64,000 bases of DNA from Christiangramia sp. OXR-203 (GTDB lineage Bacteria; Bacteroidota; Bacteroidia; Flavobacteriales; Flavobacteriaceae). The stretch lies in NCBI RefSeq assembly GCF_034372165.1, contig NZ_CP139698.1, positions 2,170,001 to 2,234,000 of the forward strand, written 5' to 3'. A program made the translations under genes and the position numbers. Under the pieces are notes generated by a model, which saw only the letters and a list, made by a program, of their open reading frames with translations, did no database searches and had not been told where the DNA came from. This document shows positions 34,698 to 45,600 of this stretch, one piece after another (position 1 is the first letter of the stretch; each line of letters opens with the position of its first letter).

Positions 34698-36071
34698 TTA
34701 TTTGGAAGCTAATTCAGAATTTTCAGTAGATTTTGTCATTTGAAGATTATCGATGACATATTTTCCAAGATCCTGTCCCTGGGCCAAGCCAACTTCAATG
34801 GCAGCCCGGTAATGAATACCTCCGTATAATCTGCTGTTTGCCGCCTCTTGTGAAGCTTTATTGAATGATTCGAAGCTTCTAACCGGTAGTCCATAATCTA
34901 CTTCAGTATCATCATCAAATGCAAAGTTATCACCAAAAATATCTGTCAAAGCCGTGGCTGCAGCCGCAGAAATTACAGAATGTCCACTTGTATATTCTGG
35001 AAATGGCGGTGTTTGCAGTACAGATGTCCAGTTCTCGTCTATATATTTATTGATAATCGTTTCAGGTCTAACAAGGTTGCTACGATACTTTTCATCCCAG
35101 CAACTAATAAAACCATCTGCGATAGCTATGGCAGTCTTAGAATACGCATAAACAGATTTACTGAAGTCGGCTTCATCCTTCTGGCAGGCAATTTTTACAA
35201 TTCCCATCCAGTGACCTCCCGGAGTGATCTTTTTAGTAGCAAACATTAAGTGTCCTCTTAATATCGAAACATAAGGATTGCAGTCCCAGAACTTAGCGAT
35301 CGCCATTTCTTCGCTGTTCTCCTCGTCTTTAGCGATTTTCTCTCTAATATTATAAACTTCCATGAGTTCTGTGTGAAATCTAGAGCCTTCTTCCATAGAA
35401 AATTCTGGTGGTGGTGCCGGTTTAAACTGATCAGCTTCTTTGATCACGAAAGGTCTGATTTTCATCCAGTGCGGTTCGATCCCATCCATATAAGAAGGAG
35501 GCGTTGGCTGCCATCTGCTTTCATCATCTGTAAGAATAGAAAATTTGGGCATGGTTCGCGTTTCAGAATAATTATCCTTTTTTAACCAATCCTTTATATG
35601 AGCGGCTACCCTTTTCCCATAAGCTTCGGAAACTTTAAAGGATCTTTCATTCGTATTTTTCCACTTGGTAAATAAACTATCACTTTTGATAGTCACTTTA
35701 TCTTCTGAAAATACCAGGCTGGTTGCTATGTCGTAAAATGCTACAATTGCAGCAACTTCAGGGTTTGTGAGATCAGATTCTGGAGCCGGAACTTCCTCGA
35801 GATTGGTCAACTGACCTGAAAGACTTTGATAATTCTCATCAAACTGCGCCATGACTTCATAAGCAGCGATATTGGAATATGCATATACTCTACTTGCCAC
35901 AGGAGGTGAAAAGATATCGTGCACCATCGTTTTACTGATGTGTTCATTGGCAGTATGAAAATCATCTGCTGTTACAACGATCTCTTTCTCTTCCTTTGAA
36001 CAGGAAATGAAAAGAAGCAGACAACATGATAAGATGGTAATATTTTTAAAAACTGAATTCATAGATTTCAA
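34698..36071 (-). CDS. Vanadium-haloperoxidase-like PAP2 lipoprotein
   Basis: A 457-residue lipoprotein (lipobox FISCS near residue 24; a second Met at residue 4 is an equally good start). The PAP2/vanadium haloperoxidase core is complete: Lys328-x6-Arg335-Pro336 in KYRSNLVRP, SGH at 362-364 in EYTSGHSV, and Ser413-Arg414-x5-His420 in SRLYGGIH. These residues bind vanadate or phosphate and supply the acid-base and covalent His. The Asp often found four residues after the last His is Ala, so sequence alone cannot separate haloperoxidase from acid phosphatase. Its start overlaps the end of the CRTAC1-like gene before it by 17-26 bases, so translation is coupled. Confidence 0.87.
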   Translation of the reverse strand: MKSMNSVFKNITILSCCLLLFISCSKEEKEIVVTADDFHTANEHISKTMVHDIFSPPVASRVYAYSNIAAYEVMAQFDENYQSLSGQLTNLEEVPAPESDLTNPEVAAIVAFYDIATSLVFSEDKVTIKSDSLFTKWKNTNERSFKVSEAYGKRVAAHIKDWLKKDNYSETRTMPKFSILTDDESRWQPTPPSYMDGIEPHWMKIRPFVIKEADQFKPAPPPEFSMEEGSRFHTELMEVYNIREKIAKDEENSEEMAIAKFWDCNPYVSILRGHLMFATKKITPGGHWMGIVKIACQKDEADFSKSVYAYSKTAIAIADGFISCWDEKYRSNLVRPETIINKYIDENWTSVLQTPPFPEYTSGHSVISAAAATALTDIFGDNFAFDDDTEVDYGLPVRSFESFNKASQEAANSRLYGGIHYRAAIEVGLAQGQDLGKYVIDNLQMTKSTENSELASK

Positions 36072-39000
36072 TTTCTGAATTATTTATGGTCACTATAAGA
36101 TAGGACTTGTTAGCAATTTTAATAATCGAAAAATCTTTAACAGATTTTTGTGATAAATTTAAACCAATTTCATCAGAATCGAGAATTTTATCCTGATTTA
36201 ACATCAGCATTCCACCCATCGCATCAAATCTACCATGATACGGCGTTATCCCAAAATAATTACCACCTACCAGCACTTCCGTCCTGCCATCTTCATTGAA
36301 ATCATAACTGAGCATTGCACGTATAGGAGCTGTTTGCAGCTCTTTATCAAAAGCCCTAAAACTGAATTTCCCATTGTTATTCTCCAGGTAGCCAGATGAT
36401 AATGTATGTACTTCCAGCAGGCTTGCAGAGTCTAGTTCTTCTTTAGAAAAGATCTCATCAATGCTTTTTCCTGCATAGTCTTTATACTGAGGGAACTTCT
36501 TACGCATCTGGTTCAGCTGTGCGCTCAATTCGTCAAGACCATACGGCATATAATACTTCCCACCCTTTTCCATTGCGATGATGGTTTCAGTCAGGCCATT
36601 TTGATCAAAATCCTTATGATATAATTTTAGAGGATGCTCGGCAGAAGCTTTTAGTTTAGTATTTAGGCCCCAGTTACCCAAAAGGTAATCCATATCTCCA
36701 TCGTGATCAATATCAGAAGCTATCAAGGTTTGCCATAATCCATTGAGTGGCATATTTTCCAAAGCAGCCGATTTTGCAAATGTTCCGTTGTTATTTTCAA
36801 GGATTTGAGGAGACATCCACTCGCCTACCATCATCATATCCAGATCTTGATCACTATCAATATCTGTCCAGATCATATCATTCACCATTCCAATGTTCTC
36901 AAAAATCCCAGGTTGTACTTCAGTAAATTTGCCGTTGTCATTTCGTAATAGTACCGACTTTGGGATCGCTCCATACTGATAATTCTGTGCGTTACTGCCG
37001 ATAAAAATATCCACATCACCGTCATCATCATAATCGGCAGTTTTGATCACAGAAGAATTAAGGAATAGTTGAGGAAGCAACTCCGACTTCTGGAAATCCC
37101 CTTCTTTAGAATTATAATAGATCCTGTCCTGCAACCACTTATTCTTACCAACAGATTCTCCTCCGCCTGAAGCTATCAGGATATCCTGGAGTCCGTTACT
37201 ATTGAGATCTGCAATAGTTATCGAAGCGTCTTCGGCCAATGAGTCACTTGATATTGCCTTAAAATTCTTTTTTCTGAATTCACCTTTTTGCTGATAATAT
37301 ACAGCTGTAGGCTTAAACCTGGATGCTCCAAAAATGATATCTTCTGCCCCGTCATTATTCAAATCTGCTACCTGAACGGCAGGTCCAAGATCTGAAGTTT
37401 GATGTGGTATCAATTTTTGCACATCAAAATCATTATAAATATTCTCCTTATGCTCATAATCGATCCCAAAGTTTTCAGTTCTTTTGAATTGAAAATCGCT
37501 TCGGGATTTAAATATTTCAGAAGTTTTGATACTATCATTTGCATTGGAAAAATTGAGCGAAAGAGTAGAATTTAATTCTGGTGAAATGATACGTTGAGAA
37601 CGATTTCCAGGCCAGAATAGTCTTAGACTATCTACAGTTTCTCCTTGTTTTAAGCCGAAATGTATCAAAGGTTCAGATGAAGACTGAAAAGCTTTAGTGC
37701 TATATAATTGTCGTACTTGAAAACCTTCAGAAGTAAAAATAACAGCTTTGGTGCCTATTCCGAAGAAATTCAAATCTGGTCCCTGAAGTTTCAGTTTTAA
37801 ATAATTTCCTTCAACAAAATCATTGATATAGATACTGGCAGGTGCATTAATGTTATTGGTTACAATATCGAGATCGCCATCATTATCCAGATCGCCATAG
37901 GCCACTCCCGTTGAAATAATGGAATCATTTGCGATCCATTTATTGGTTACATTTTCAAACTGTCCACTCCCAGAACCCTTAAAGGCATAATTTGTTACTG
38001 CTCCTGAAGGCATTTTATCGAGCACTTCATTATCTACGATCGTGGTTTTATCAAGCTTCTTCTGAATTTGCTCGTTAGAAGTATATTTCACGTAATCCAG
38101 ATCATTAGGACGTCTGGGAATCCCGTTACTTATAAAAAGATCCTGAGATCCATCCTGATCAAAATCTGCAAAAAGAGGTCCCCAACTCCAGTCTGTAGCT
38201 GCTACTCCGCTCATCAAAGCTGTTTCCGCAAAGAATTTACCGCCTTTATTGATCTGCAACATATTACGGGTGTATTGCGGGTGATAACCGAGTTTCTCTA
38301 TACGAAAACGGTCAAGGTTCACATTGTCATCTCCTGCGGAAGATTTTAGAACGGTTTCGTCTTCTGGAAGCATGTCCAGTGTGATCAAGTCTACGAATCC
38401 ATCATTATTGATATCCGCCGCGTCATTTCCCATAGAAAACCTGGAAGTATGACCAAATCTGGTTTTCAATTCCTCGCTGAAAGTACCGTCCCCGTTATTA
38501 AGGTAGTAGTAATCATCTTCATGAAAATCATTTCCTATATAAACATCTGTAAAGCCATCGTTATTAAAATCGGCAGTAGTAATACCAAGTCCATACGAAT
38601 TCGCGCCACCATAGATTCCCGCTTGCTCACTGACGTCCCTAAACTTACCGTTTTCGTTAAGCATCAATTTATCACCGCTTTCATAAACCCGGTTATTCCT
38701 GATATTTGCCGGCCCGAATGATTCATTGGTATGTACGGCATGATTCAAAATATATGCATCAAGATCACCATCATTGTCAAGGTCAAAAAATGAAGTCTGG
38801 GAACTGTAAGTGTCCAGATCAAGACCATATTCAGCCGCCCTTTCGGTAAAAGTAAGATCACCGTTATTGATGAATAATTCGTTATGGCCGAGAAATCCAT
38901 TCACGCCTACTACTGCAGAAACGTAGATATCCAATAATCCATCGCCATTTACATCGGCCATGGTGGTACCTGTATTCCATGTGCTTTGACCACCAACTCC

Positions 39001-39348
39001 AGCCGTTTCAGTAATATCTTCAAATTTCAGGGATCCCTTATTGAGATACAACCGATTTTGAACCTGGTTTCCGGTGAAATAAATATCTGGAAGTCCGTCG
39101 TTATTGATGTCTCCAATACTTACGCCTCCTCCATTGTAGAAATAGAGATAATCCAGAATGTTCTGGTCCCGGGTTTCTGTAAGCTCGTTGATAAAATCAA
39201 TGCCAGTTACCTCTGCCTTGAGATTACTGAAAAACAGTGATTCCTGCTCCTTTTCTCTGTCCTTAGCACAGGAGAAAAGAAAAATAACCAGGAAAGAAAG
39301 AAAGAATCTACGGATTGCTGATTTCAAAAATTCGAGGTTTTTGGTCAT
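36046..39348 (-). CDS. CRTAC1-like FG-GAP/ASPIC-UnbV lipoprotein (third copy)
   Basis: An 1100-residue lipoprotein (signal FLVIFLFSC near residue 27). Residues about 50-480 carry FG-GAP/VCBS blades with calcium-loop motifs such as DINNDGLPDIYF, DVNGDGLLDIYV and DLDNDGDLDAYI. An ASPIC/UnbV domain covers about 515-590 (NYLKLKLQGPDLNFFGIG), and a second propeller region follows to about 1080 (DLNNDGAEDIIFG, DYDDDGDVDIFIG, DIDHDGDMDYLLG). The domain order is that of CRTAC1-type proteins. No enzyme active site is visible; surface binding of glycans or proteins with calcium is the likely role. It overlaps the preceding paralogue by 41 bases and the next gene by up to 26. Confidence 0.9.
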   Translation of the reverse strand: MTKNLEFLKSAIRRFFLSFLVIFLFSCAKDREKEQESLFFSNLKAEVTGIDFINELTETRDQNILDYLYFYNGGGVSIGDINNDGLPDIYFTGNQVQNRLYLNKGSLKFEDITETAGVGGQSTWNTGTTMADVNGDGLLDIYVSAVVGVNGFLGHNELFINNGDLTFTERAAEYGLDLDTYSSQTSFFDLDNDGDLDAYILNHAVHTNESFGPANIRNNRVYESGDKLMLNENGKFRDVSEQAGIYGGANSYGLGITTADFNNDGFTDVYIGNDFHEDDYYYLNNGDGTFSEELKTRFGHTSRFSMGNDAADINNDGFVDLITLDMLPEDETVLKSSAGDDNVNLDRFRIEKLGYHPQYTRNMLQINKGGKFFAETALMSGVAATDWSWGPLFADFDQDGSQDLFISNGIPRRPNDLDYVKYTSNEQIQKKLDKTTIVDNEVLDKMPSGAVTNYAFKGSGSGQFENVTNKWIANDSIISTGVAYGDLDNDGDLDIVTNNINAPASIYINDFVEGNYLKLKLQGPDLNFFGIGTKAVIFTSEGFQVRQLYSTKAFQSSSEPLIHFGLKQGETVDSLRLFWPGNRSQRIISPELNSTLSLNFSNANDSIKTSEIFKSRSDFQFKRTENFGIDYEHKENIYNDFDVQKLIPHQTSDLGPAVQVADLNNDGAEDIIFGASRFKPTAVYYQQKGEFRKKNFKAISSDSLAEDASITIADLNSNGLQDILIASGGGESVGKNKWLQDRIYYNSKEGDFQKSELLPQLFLNSSVIKTADYDDDGDVDIFIGSNAQNYQYGAIPKSVLLRNDNGKFTEVQPGIFENIGMVNDMIWTDIDSDQDLDMMMVGEWMSPQILENNNGTFAKSAALENMPLNGLWQTLIASDIDHDGDMDYLLGNWGLNTKLKASAEHPLKLYHKDFDQNGLTETIIAMEKGGKYYMPYGLDELSAQLNQMRKKFPQYKDYAGKSIDEIFSKEELDSASLLEVHTLSSGYLENNNGKFSFRAFDKELQTAPIRAMLSYDFNEDGRTEVLVGGNYFGITPYHGRFDAMGGMLMLNQDKILDSDEIGLNLSQKSVKDFSIIKIANKSYLIVTINNSEIEIYEFSF

Positions 39349-42300
39349 TAATAGCAGCGATTATAAAAGTCTTCCCATTCTTATCACGAATACGTTTCAG
39401 GAACTTGACTTCGTCCCGAATATGAAAACCACTTTCTTTAAAATCTTTCCATTCAAAATTCATATTTCCGTCGCCAAGCAATACGTTACCATAACCAGCA
39501 TCAAGTCGGCTAAATTGTGGTTTAAATTCAAAATCATTACCGGCCATCACCAAATCAAGATTGCCATCATTGTTCACATCTACGCAGGAAATTCCGCAAA
39601 CGCATGAAAACTGAACTCTTCCCGGAAGTTTCTGAATTTTAAACTGACCTGTCCCGTCATTGATAGCAATAATAGTTTCTGAAATATTTGCCTGCTTCAC
39701 GATGGAATTCTGAATTTTTTGATCGGGAATTAATTCCTGCACGGTTCTCTTAGCGTATTCTGAAGCTTTTATATTTTCCTTTTTCAGAAAAACCAGCTGG
39801 GAGATCATCTCTTTCTTCATATGCAATGGATAGTCCTTGCCTTCACTATGCAGGGTTACGATCTGCTCGATAGTTCCGTTATCATCATAATCGTTGACCC
39901 ATAATTTCATTGGATTTTCAAAACTGGTCTCATACGTCAGGTTCGCTCCCTTATTCCCTAAAACCAGGTCCATATCGCCATCATTATCCAGATCTGCAGC
40001 TTCCACAGTATTCCACCATCCCGTATACTTTTCCAGGTCATTCTTTAGCAAGCTTAATCTTTTTCCGGAATTTGTATAAACATGAGGTGCACCCCAATCT
40101 GAAACTGTGATCAAATCTTTTTTTCCGTCGCCATCGATATCTTCCCAGGTGGCATCAGTAATCATTCCGGCATATTTAACATCATAAGCGACCCTTTCTG
40201 TAGCGTTTACAAATTCACCATTCCCTTGATTTTCGAGAAATAAATGTTGTGGATCAATTCCATAATTTACCGCAACACTTCTGGATCCTATAAAAATATC
40301 CACATCGCCATCGTTGTCGAAATCATGGGGAGCGATCGTAGCCACGTTTTGTTCTACAGAAGGGATCTTCGCCTGAGTTGGTTTAAAATTTCCGCGACCA
40401 TCGTTGAGGTAAAGTCTTGGACGGTAATTCGTCGATTCACCAATCTCATTACCTCCAGAGCCTATCATTAGATCTATTTTACCGTCGCCATTTGCATCAA
40501 AGAATGCAGCTGCAGTATCTTCGAACATAGCATCGGCAGTTAAAGCGGGTTGATTCATCTTCTGCAGATTTCCATTTCCACGATTCAGATAAATAGTTCC
40601 AGCTTGTTTTTTAGCACCTCCAATAAATACATCCTCATTTCCATCATTGTTGATATCACCAACTGCCATTGCCGGACCTTCCTGACTCAATTTTTTATAG
40701 ATCATTCCTTCAAAATCGAAATCTGTGTATTGATTTTCGGAATGACTTTCCAGTTTATCGTTGGAAACTTCGGTAAGCAGGGTTTTTGATTTTGTTTGCT
40801 TCCTGATCTTAAACTGATCTTTAGCTTCGGAATGATCCAGCACCAGAGTTTGATTGGCTTTTACATTTTCAAGCAATTGAGTTGCATTGTCTGGCCAAAT
40901 CACTCTCAAGGAATCAAGATTCTGTTTCTTGCCTAAGCCAATATTCATCACATAATCCATGGAGGACTGAAAGCCGCGAGAAGGATTTTGATCCTGCAAA
41001 ATAATCTCTTCTCCGGTATATATCTTGACAACTGCTCCAATCGCAAACCTGTTCTTATCGGCACCCTTCAGCTTAATTCTAAGGTAATTGTGAACTGCAA
41101 TTTTTTCAGAATTGTTTCTGTAAATAAAGGAATTCATATTTACGTTATTTACGACCAGATCAAGATCTCCATCATTATCAAGATCACCGTAAGCGCTACC
41201 GTTACTAAGACCTGGCAAACCTAATCCCCATTCTTCAGCTTTATTCTTAAATTTCAGATTACCCTGATTTTGAAAAGCATAATTAGGCAGTTTGGTTACC
41301 GGCATCTTATTGATAATAGAATCAATTGCTTCCTTTTTACCAGTTAATGCCATTTTCTGAATGATCTCATTGGCAAAGAATTCAACAAAATCGAGATCGG
41401 TTAGATCATGATTAATTCCGTTCGTGACATATATATCACGGTTTCCATCATTATCCATATCAAAAATAAGACCTGCCCAACTCCAGTCTGTACTTTCAAC
41501 GCCACTAAAATGAGCGATCTCTGAAAATGACTCGTTCCCATTATTTAATTGCAGCGTATTATGAATGTATTGCTGGAAAAAATCCTTGCTTTGCTTCAGT
41601 TTAAAGACGTTGTAACCTTCGAATTCCATCACAGATTTCACCCTTTCTTCACTATCGGGAAGCATATCGGTGATAAAAATATCAGCAAAACCATCATTAT
41701 TGATATCTGCCATATCCACTCCCATCGCAGAAAGACATAAGTGCTGCGTCCAGTTTTCAATTTCTTCAGTAAAGGTGCCATCCTGATTATTGATGTATAA
41801 ATAATCACGCTCGTAGAAATCATTGGACACATAAATATCTGGATACAGGTCGTTGTTGAAATCACTAACCATCACACCAAGCCCAAAACCTATCAGACTT
41901 CCGAAGATACCTGCGTCCTCGCTTACATCGGTAAATACGCCGTCATCATTTCTAAGCAGCATATCTCCTACTCCTCTGAAAATTTTTGGCACTCCCTCCC
42001 AGTCTTGCGCTCGAATATTCCTTTGCTCGGCAAAACCAAGAGTACTCACAGGAATGTTGGAATTATTTAAAATATAGGCATCCAGATCACCATCCTTATC
42101 ATAATCAAAGAAGGATGCATGAGTGCTAAATCCGGTTTCCGCAAGGTTATATTCCTGAGCTCTTTGAGTAAAAGTTAAATCACCATTATTTATATACAGA
42201 TCATTATCGTGATTATCGCCTTCCATATTTCCGGCATTACTTACATAAATATCGAGGAGGCCGTCGTTATTGATATCTACCATATTGACTCCGGTGGACC

Positions 42301-42679
42301 ATGGTTTGTTACCTTCCACGCCAGCAGATTCACTAATATCTTCAAACTCGAAATTACCCTTGTTAAGATATAATTTGTTCGGCTTCATATTGGCGGTTAG
42401 ATAGATGTCTGGGAGTCCGTCATTATTAATATCACCAATGGCAACACCACCACCATTATAAAAGTTCCGGTACTTGAAAATATTGAAGTCTGGCTGATTC
42501 TTGACTTCGTTGATAAAATCAATTCCTGTTTCTTCTGGAAGCATTTCGGTAAAAAGAGTATTCTGAGAGCGGATTTTTTCTTCGGAATCATTCTCTTCAC
42601 TTTTTTTATTTGAATCGCAAGAGACTATAAATATTGAAAAGCAAATAGCTAAAACCTGAAAGTAACTGGTTCTATTCAT
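39308..42679 (-). CDS. CRTAC1-like FG-GAP/ASPIC-UnbV lipoprotein (second copy)
   Basis: An 1123-residue paralogue of its two neighbours. Lipobox IVSCD near residue 21, FG-GAP blades with loops such as DINNDGLPDIYLT, DINNDGLLDIYVS and DYDKDGDLDAYIL up to about 490, an ASPIC/UnbV domain at about 525-600 (NYLRIKLKGADKNRFAIG), and further blades (DINNDGNEDVFIG, DFDNDGDVDIFIG, DLDNDGDMDLVLG). The three copies align along their whole length by eye but differ clearly in sequence, so the triplication is old and each copy may bind something different. The start overlaps the first copy's end by eight bases and its own end overlaps the third copy by 41 bases. Confidence 0.9.
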   Translation of the reverse strand: MNRTSYFQVLAICFSIFIVSCDSNKKSEENDSEEKIRSQNTLFTEMLPEETGIDFINEVKNQPDFNIFKYRNFYNGGGVAIGDINNDGLPDIYLTANMKPNKLYLNKGNFEFEDISESAGVEGNKPWSTGVNMVDINNDGLLDIYVSNAGNMEGDNHDNDLYINNGDLTFTQRAQEYNLAETGFSTHASFFDYDKDGDLDAYILNNSNIPVSTLGFAEQRNIRAQDWEGVPKIFRGVGDMLLRNDDGVFTDVSEDAGIFGSLIGFGLGVMVSDFNNDLYPDIYVSNDFYERDYLYINNQDGTFTEEIENWTQHLCLSAMGVDMADINNDGFADIFITDMLPDSEERVKSVMEFEGYNVFKLKQSKDFFQQYIHNTLQLNNGNESFSEIAHFSGVESTDWSWAGLIFDMDNDGNRDIYVTNGINHDLTDLDFVEFFANEIIQKMALTGKKEAIDSIINKMPVTKLPNYAFQNQGNLKFKNKAEEWGLGLPGLSNGSAYGDLDNDGDLDLVVNNVNMNSFIYRNNSEKIAVHNYLRIKLKGADKNRFAIGAVVKIYTGEEIILQDQNPSRGFQSSMDYVMNIGLGKKQNLDSLRVIWPDNATQLLENVKANQTLVLDHSEAKDQFKIRKQTKSKTLLTEVSNDKLESHSENQYTDFDFEGMIYKKLSQEGPAMAVGDINNDGNEDVFIGGAKKQAGTIYLNRGNGNLQKMNQPALTADAMFEDTAAAFFDANGDGKIDLMIGSGGNEIGESTNYRPRLYLNDGRGNFKPTQAKIPSVEQNVATIAPHDFDNDGDVDIFIGSRSVAVNYGIDPQHLFLENQGNGEFVNATERVAYDVKYAGMITDATWEDIDGDGKKDLITVSDWGAPHVYTNSGKRLSLLKNDLEKYTGWWNTVEAADLDNDGDMDLVLGNKGANLTYETSFENPMKLWVNDYDDNGTIEQIVTLHSEGKDYPLHMKKEMISQLVFLKKENIKASEYAKRTVQELIPDQKIQNSIVKQANISETIIAINDGTGQFKIQKLPGRVQFSCVCGISCVDVNNDGNLDLVMAGNDFEFKPQFSRLDAGYGNVLLGDGNMNFEWKDFKESGFHIRDEVKFLKRIRDKNGKTFIIAAINDQKPRIFEISNP

Positions 42680-45600
42680 TTTTATTCGTTGATTTTAAAA
42701 TTACAGGAGTATCGTCGTTCCTGGTAATGACCACGTATTCCTGGTTCCCCACACATATTTTCCCTATGTCACGTGCTGACCCGGAGATCGCTGGAAATTC
42801 TTTCGAAACTGTGAAATTCGCGTTGCCATCATTTAATAGTAAAACACCGTGTGAAGCATCTAATCTACCTAATTGAGTGCTTATTTCATAGTTATTTCCT
42901 GCCAAAAGAATGTCTTGGAGACCATCAGCATTATAATCTGAAACTTCTATAGACATCATTACTGAAACCTGAGCTTCAAAAGCTAATTCATGTTTTTTGA
43001 AGGTTCCATTTCCTAGATTTTCAAAATAGCAGGAGGCTAGCTCCGTGACGTTTTTCAGCTGAGCTTCTTCTAATTTTTCCTTCGGAAATATATCTGAAAG
43101 CTCTGCATTCGCAAACTGTTCATAGGTATTGAATCTTTTCTTCAAATATGGCAGTTGTTGATCCAGTTCATCTTTTGAAGCAAATACGGTTTCTTCACCT
43201 TTATAGAAATATGTTAGAATAGGATCTGAAGTAGCGTTCCCATCAAAGTCATTCAGGTAAAGATTTACGGGCTCTTCCCGCGATGCAGTAAGCCTGGAAT
43301 TAAGACCCCAATTCGCAGCCACAAGATCAAGGTCTCCATCGTTATCAAAGTCGGCCAGCTCCAGATCATTCCACCAACCTTGATAATCTGATAAATTACT
43401 ATCCATTCTCGAAAAAGACTTGCCGCTATTATTGAGATAGATCTCCGGTGCATTCCAATGTCCTGCCAGTATTACGTCCAAATAACCATCTCTGTTGAAA
43501 TCAACCCATTTTGATGTTTGAACGCTCCCGGGAAGTTCTTTGAAGTATTTCCTGGTGGCATCTCTAAATTTACCTTTATCGTTGATAAAAAAAAACTGTT
43601 CTGAAGTGGAACCAAATTCATGCGGTTTAATACTGGAGGAGATAAAGACGTCCTGAAATCCATCATTATTAATGTCTGCCACACTAACCCCTGAAGCATT
43701 TAAGGAAATTCCGTTAAAATTGTTACTGTCTTTTCTGAATTGACCATCTTCGTTCACATATAGTTTTGGTTGAATTGCATCACCAGATCTAAATTCATTT
43801 CCACCGCTTACCACCAGAATATCGAGATCGCCATCATTATCGTGATCCAGCAAAGCGATGCCGGTATTTTCTGAAATGGCATCAGCCTCAAATGCTGGAG
43901 TCTCAAATTTTTCAAAAGTTTCATCGTTCTGGAAGAAAACCTGCAGTGGCTGTGACTTGCCACCGCCCAGAACCAGATCCATTTGGCCATCTCCATTTAA
44001 ATCCCCAGTCGCCATCGTTGGTCCTGGGTTTGAATACGCAAACAAGCTCAAAGGTTGCCTATTGAAATCAAGACTTGCCTGTTCAACATGCTTGTAGTTC
44101 AAAATAGAATCGTTAGCAATTTCATATGCTGGTAGTTTAGCGGTTTCTTTTCTATTCTTTTCTGAAGCTGAATACTTAACAGTTACTTTTTGATTTGCAT
44201 TCACTTTTCCTAATACCGTTTTGCTGCCATCATACCATTTGACCGTAACAGAATCTACTACTGTATTCGATCCCAAACCAAAATGCAATCCTGGAGCGAG
44301 TGAAGACAAATAACCTCTGGTCAGGTAATGTTCTTTCATCTGTGTTACTTCCTTTGTATGAACAGTGACCTTTGCTCCAATCCCGAATCTATTTCTATCA
44401 GGACCTTGTAGATCGATCTTTAGGAAGTTGCTTTCAGTTGTAGTGTTTTCAAAAATAAAGGCAGCATCTTCAGTATTATTGGTAACCAGATCAAGATCGC
44501 CATCATTGTCAAGATCTACATAAACACTACCATGACTAAAGCTTTTTTGAGCAGGTAACCACTCTTCAGAAGCATTTGTGAACTTTTGATCACCGCTATT
44601 CTGGAAAATGTAATTATTAACCTTTTTTTCTGGAAGTCGTTTAGTAAGATTCTCGAGGTCTATTTTTTCACCGGTGCTAATTTGTTGCTGAATCTCTTCC
44701 GTAGAAATGAATTTTATATAATCCATATTATTGGTTGCACCTTTGATACCATTGGTGATGAATAGATCCTGATGCAAATCGTTATCAAAATCGGCAAACA
44801 AAGCACTCCAGGACCATTCGGTTGCAGCAATGCCACTCAGGTAAGCTACTTCAGAAAACTTCAGATCTCCGCGATTCATATGCAATGTGTTTTGCATATA
44901 CTGCGGAGCAAATCCATTTCTTAGATAATTGGAATATGTCTGAAAGGGAAACTCCAGTCCGGAAGTCTTATAGGTATGTAAATCTTCGGGTAGCATATCA
45001 AGGGATACAATATCTGCCAGTCCATCATTGTTCATGTCGGCAATATCATTTCCCATGGAGTAATGCGAGGTATGACCAAAACTATCTGGGCTGCTGGTAA
45101 TTAGATCCTGAAATGTACCATCCTGCTGATTGATATAGACGTAATCGTTCTCGAAGAAATCATTTCCAACGTAGATATCGGGATAATTGTCATTATTTAG
45201 ATCACCAACGGCGACACCAAGGCCATAGCCCGTAGGACCCTGAAATATGCCTGTTTCTTCGGAAACATCTACAAAAGTTCCTCCGTCATTTCTGAAGATT
45301 CGATCTCCTGCCCGGGTATCGAATGAACTACGTTTATTGCCCCGACCATAATTTCTATTGGGATGAATGGAATGATTGAGTAAGAAAAGATCCAGGTCTC
45401 CATCCAGATCATAATCCAGGAAGACTGATTGAGTAGAGAACCCACTGAAATCCAGGCCGTATTCCTTAGAGCTTTCCTTAAATTTCAAATTCCCGTCGTC
45501 ATCAACTCCCTTATTTATGTATAATAAGTTATGACCTTGAAGCCCTAAAATGCCTGCTACTTTTGAAAGATAGAGATCCATGAGCCCATCATTGTTAATA

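Noticed and set aside
38068-42077. Many plus-strand open frames inside the three CRTAC1-like genes
   Set aside because: They mirror the repeated DxDxDG codons of the minus-strand proteins; none has a plausible start context or domain.
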